Assembly (NCBI GenBank): GCA_023439545.1
Contig: JAEXNT010000048.1
Location: 1-30,792 of the forward strand
Length of the DNA stretch: 30,792 nt
Reading direction: 5' to 3'
Source of the DNA: Bacillota bacterium
GTDB lineage: Bacteria; Bacillota; Clostridia; Acetivibrionales; DTU013
In this document: piece after piece, positions 30,177 to 30,792 of the stretch
Layout: every line of letters begins with the position of its first letter
How positions within the stretch are numbered: the stretch's first letter is position 1
Made by a program: the position numbers and the translations under genes
The notes under the pieces: generated by a model
Database searches by the model: none
Seen by the model: the letters and a program-made list of their open reading frames with translations, nothing else
What the model was told of the DNA's origin: nothing

Positions 30177-30341
30177 ATGCAAATGTGTAGTGACTGTATG
30201 AAAATTTATGATGAATCTGAATATACAAAATGCCCGTTTTGTTCCGATGATAAAGATGAATATACTCATGTTATTGTCTTTGATAAAAAGGCTGGCGTAG
30301 CAAAATCAGTACCAAAGGAAGATGCACATCTTTGTGAATGA
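30177..30341 (+). CDS. Very small zinc-ribbon protein (54 residues)
   Basis: ATG at 30177 follows AAAGGTGTGAG. The product is MQMCSDCMKIYDESEY followed by TKCPFCSDDKDEYTH and an acidic-basic tail ending in HLCE. Two C-x-x-C pairs 15 residues apart form a typical rubredoxin-like zinc ribbon. Such proteins bind zinc and often act with partners in RNA or DNA work, but the role here is unknown. It lies 49 bp after the membrane protein gene and may share its transcript. Confidence 0.6.
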   Translation: MQMCSDCMKIYDESEYTKCPFCSDDKDEYTHVIVFDKKAGVAKSVPKEDAHLCE

Positions 30342-30394
30342 TCAAATAATAAGTTGTATTCATTCAGTATTAACATGATGTAAAGTTGAACTAC

Positions 30395-30444
30395 TTTGCC
30401 TCTCAATGAGTGAACTGTAACAAATCCATAATTCGAGGTGCAAA
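30395..30444 (+). repeat. Cassette-boundary-like repeat, copy D
   Basis: AACTGTAACAAATCCATAAT (30413-30432) differs from copy B at two of 20 positions. It is bracketed by TTTGCCTC (30395-30402) and GAGGTGCAAA (30435-30444), which pair over eight positions with a two-base bulge. The right arm carries the GAGGTG ribosome site of the next gene, as copy B does for its gene. Confidence 0.7.
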
Positions 30445-30645
30445 ATGGATATTTCTAAATATGAAAATACAATAAAGGAACTCATAGATTCTTTTAGAAA
30501 AATGTGCGATTACATTGAGCAAACAGATGATATTGGATGCAGAAATTGCCCAGTTTTTAAAGATTGCTTTCACAACAACAAACATGAGGGATTATCAGAT
30601 TTGATGAAAGAATTAGGAATCGAAAGGTATAAACATAAAATGTAA
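30445..30645 (+). CDS. Hypothetical protein (66 residues)
   Basis: ATG follows GAGGTG at good distance. The product is helical (DISKYENTIKELIDSFRKMCDYIE) with a central cysteine cluster (GCRNCPVFKDCFHN) that could bind zinc or a small metal centre. No family is recognised. It is placed between copies D and E of the boundary repeat, so it looks like a one-gene cassette. Confidence 0.6.
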   Translation: MDISKYENTIKELIDSFRKMCDYIEQTDDIGCRNCPVFKDCFHNNKHEGLSDLMKELGIERYKHKM

Positions 30646-30655
30646 CGGGAAAAAG

Positions 30656-30679
30656 GTAACCACGTAAAATCCATCAGAC
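30656..30679 (+). repeat. Cassette-boundary-like repeat, copy E (degenerate)
   Basis: GTAACCACGTAAAATCCATC and the next four bases match copy C at 18 of 24 positions, including AAATCCAT. It starts 10 bp after the preceding stop codon. Flanking arms are weak and far apart. Confidence 0.4.
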
Positions 30680-30716
30680 TGTGTGAAAACTATTAGTCTA
30701 CATAAAATGGGAAATA

Positions 30717-30725
30717 TGGTATAAT
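30717..30725 (+). promoter_or_regulatory. Extended -10 promoter for the gene cut by the right edge
   Basis: TGGTATAAT lies about 30 bp before the ATG at 30757. No -35 box of note is seen. Confidence 0.5.
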
Positions 30726-30756
30726 AGAGGTATCGAATGCAGTAAGGAGTAGGCTT

Positions 30757-30792
30757 ATGGGGAGATACTTTGATACCGGAAACAGAGACCAA
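30757..30792 (+). CDS. 5' end of a gene cut by the window edge
   Basis: ATG follows AAGGAG with a good spacer and an extended -10 promoter. The 12 visible codons read MGRYFDTGNRDQ. The start is reminiscent of AAA-ATPase-like proteins that begin MGxYLNPGN, but this is too little to assign a family. Confidence 0.5.
   Translation, partial: MGRYFDTGNRDQ

Overview
The window reads as a chromosomal stretch from an anaerobic, Gram-positive bacterium, most likely a member of the Clostridia. This is inferred from strong AGGAGG-type ribosome sites, frequent TTG and GTG starts, sigma-A type promoters, intrinsic terminators, lipobox lipoproteins and gene families typical of Firmicutes. I cannot name the species. 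Base composition changes along the window: both ends (about 1-1900 and 25550-30792) are AT-richer and accessory in character, while 2060-25540 is more GC-rich and looks like host chromosome.

Left end (1-2060): two GNAT acetyltransferases and a small pyrophosphatase-like protein, separated by a repeat whose core is close to AACTACAACAAATCCATAAT. The same core recurs at 30413-30432 and, degenerately, at 30656-30679 next to more small genes. Each well-preserved copy sits in the loop of a short inverted repeat whose arm sequence differs from copy to copy. This resembles a gene-cassette boundary and is the best candidate here for an undescribed system. A hairpin-rich non-coding stretch (1875-2068) follows.

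Host block (2060-25546): a leftward pair (FAD oxidoreductase and D-2-hydroxyacid dehydrogenase); a 50-residue leftward gene with its own terminator; a secreted, membrane-anchored Ntn amidohydrolase; a HAD phosphatase; a diguanylate cyclase; a CE7 acetyl esterase; a 257-bp structured element closed by 24-bp arms; a PIN-PhoH ATPase; an EamA transporter; a GNAT; an FMN reductase-like protein; an MFS efflux protein preceded by a leader peptide and alternative hairpins that suggest inducible attenuation; an alpha/beta hydrolase; two lipoproteins; msrA-msrB; and an export operon of adaptor, FtsX-like permease and second adaptor.

Right end (25547-30792): the export operon stops exactly where a decayed integrative element begins (truncated integrase, frameshifted excisionase, truncated sigma-like regulator). 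No ABC ATPase for the operon is present in the window. Next come a large imperfect palindrome and an IS91-type HUH transposase overlapping a XerD-like recombinase. Small cysteine-rich genes and the 5' end of another gene complete the window.

Working together: the stress and redox genes (msrA/msrB, FMN reductase, FAD enzyme), the exporters (MFS, EamA, MacB-like operon) and the GNAT enzymes fit an environmental or gut anaerobe that handles toxic compounds. That interpretation is inference from gene families, not shown by the sequence.
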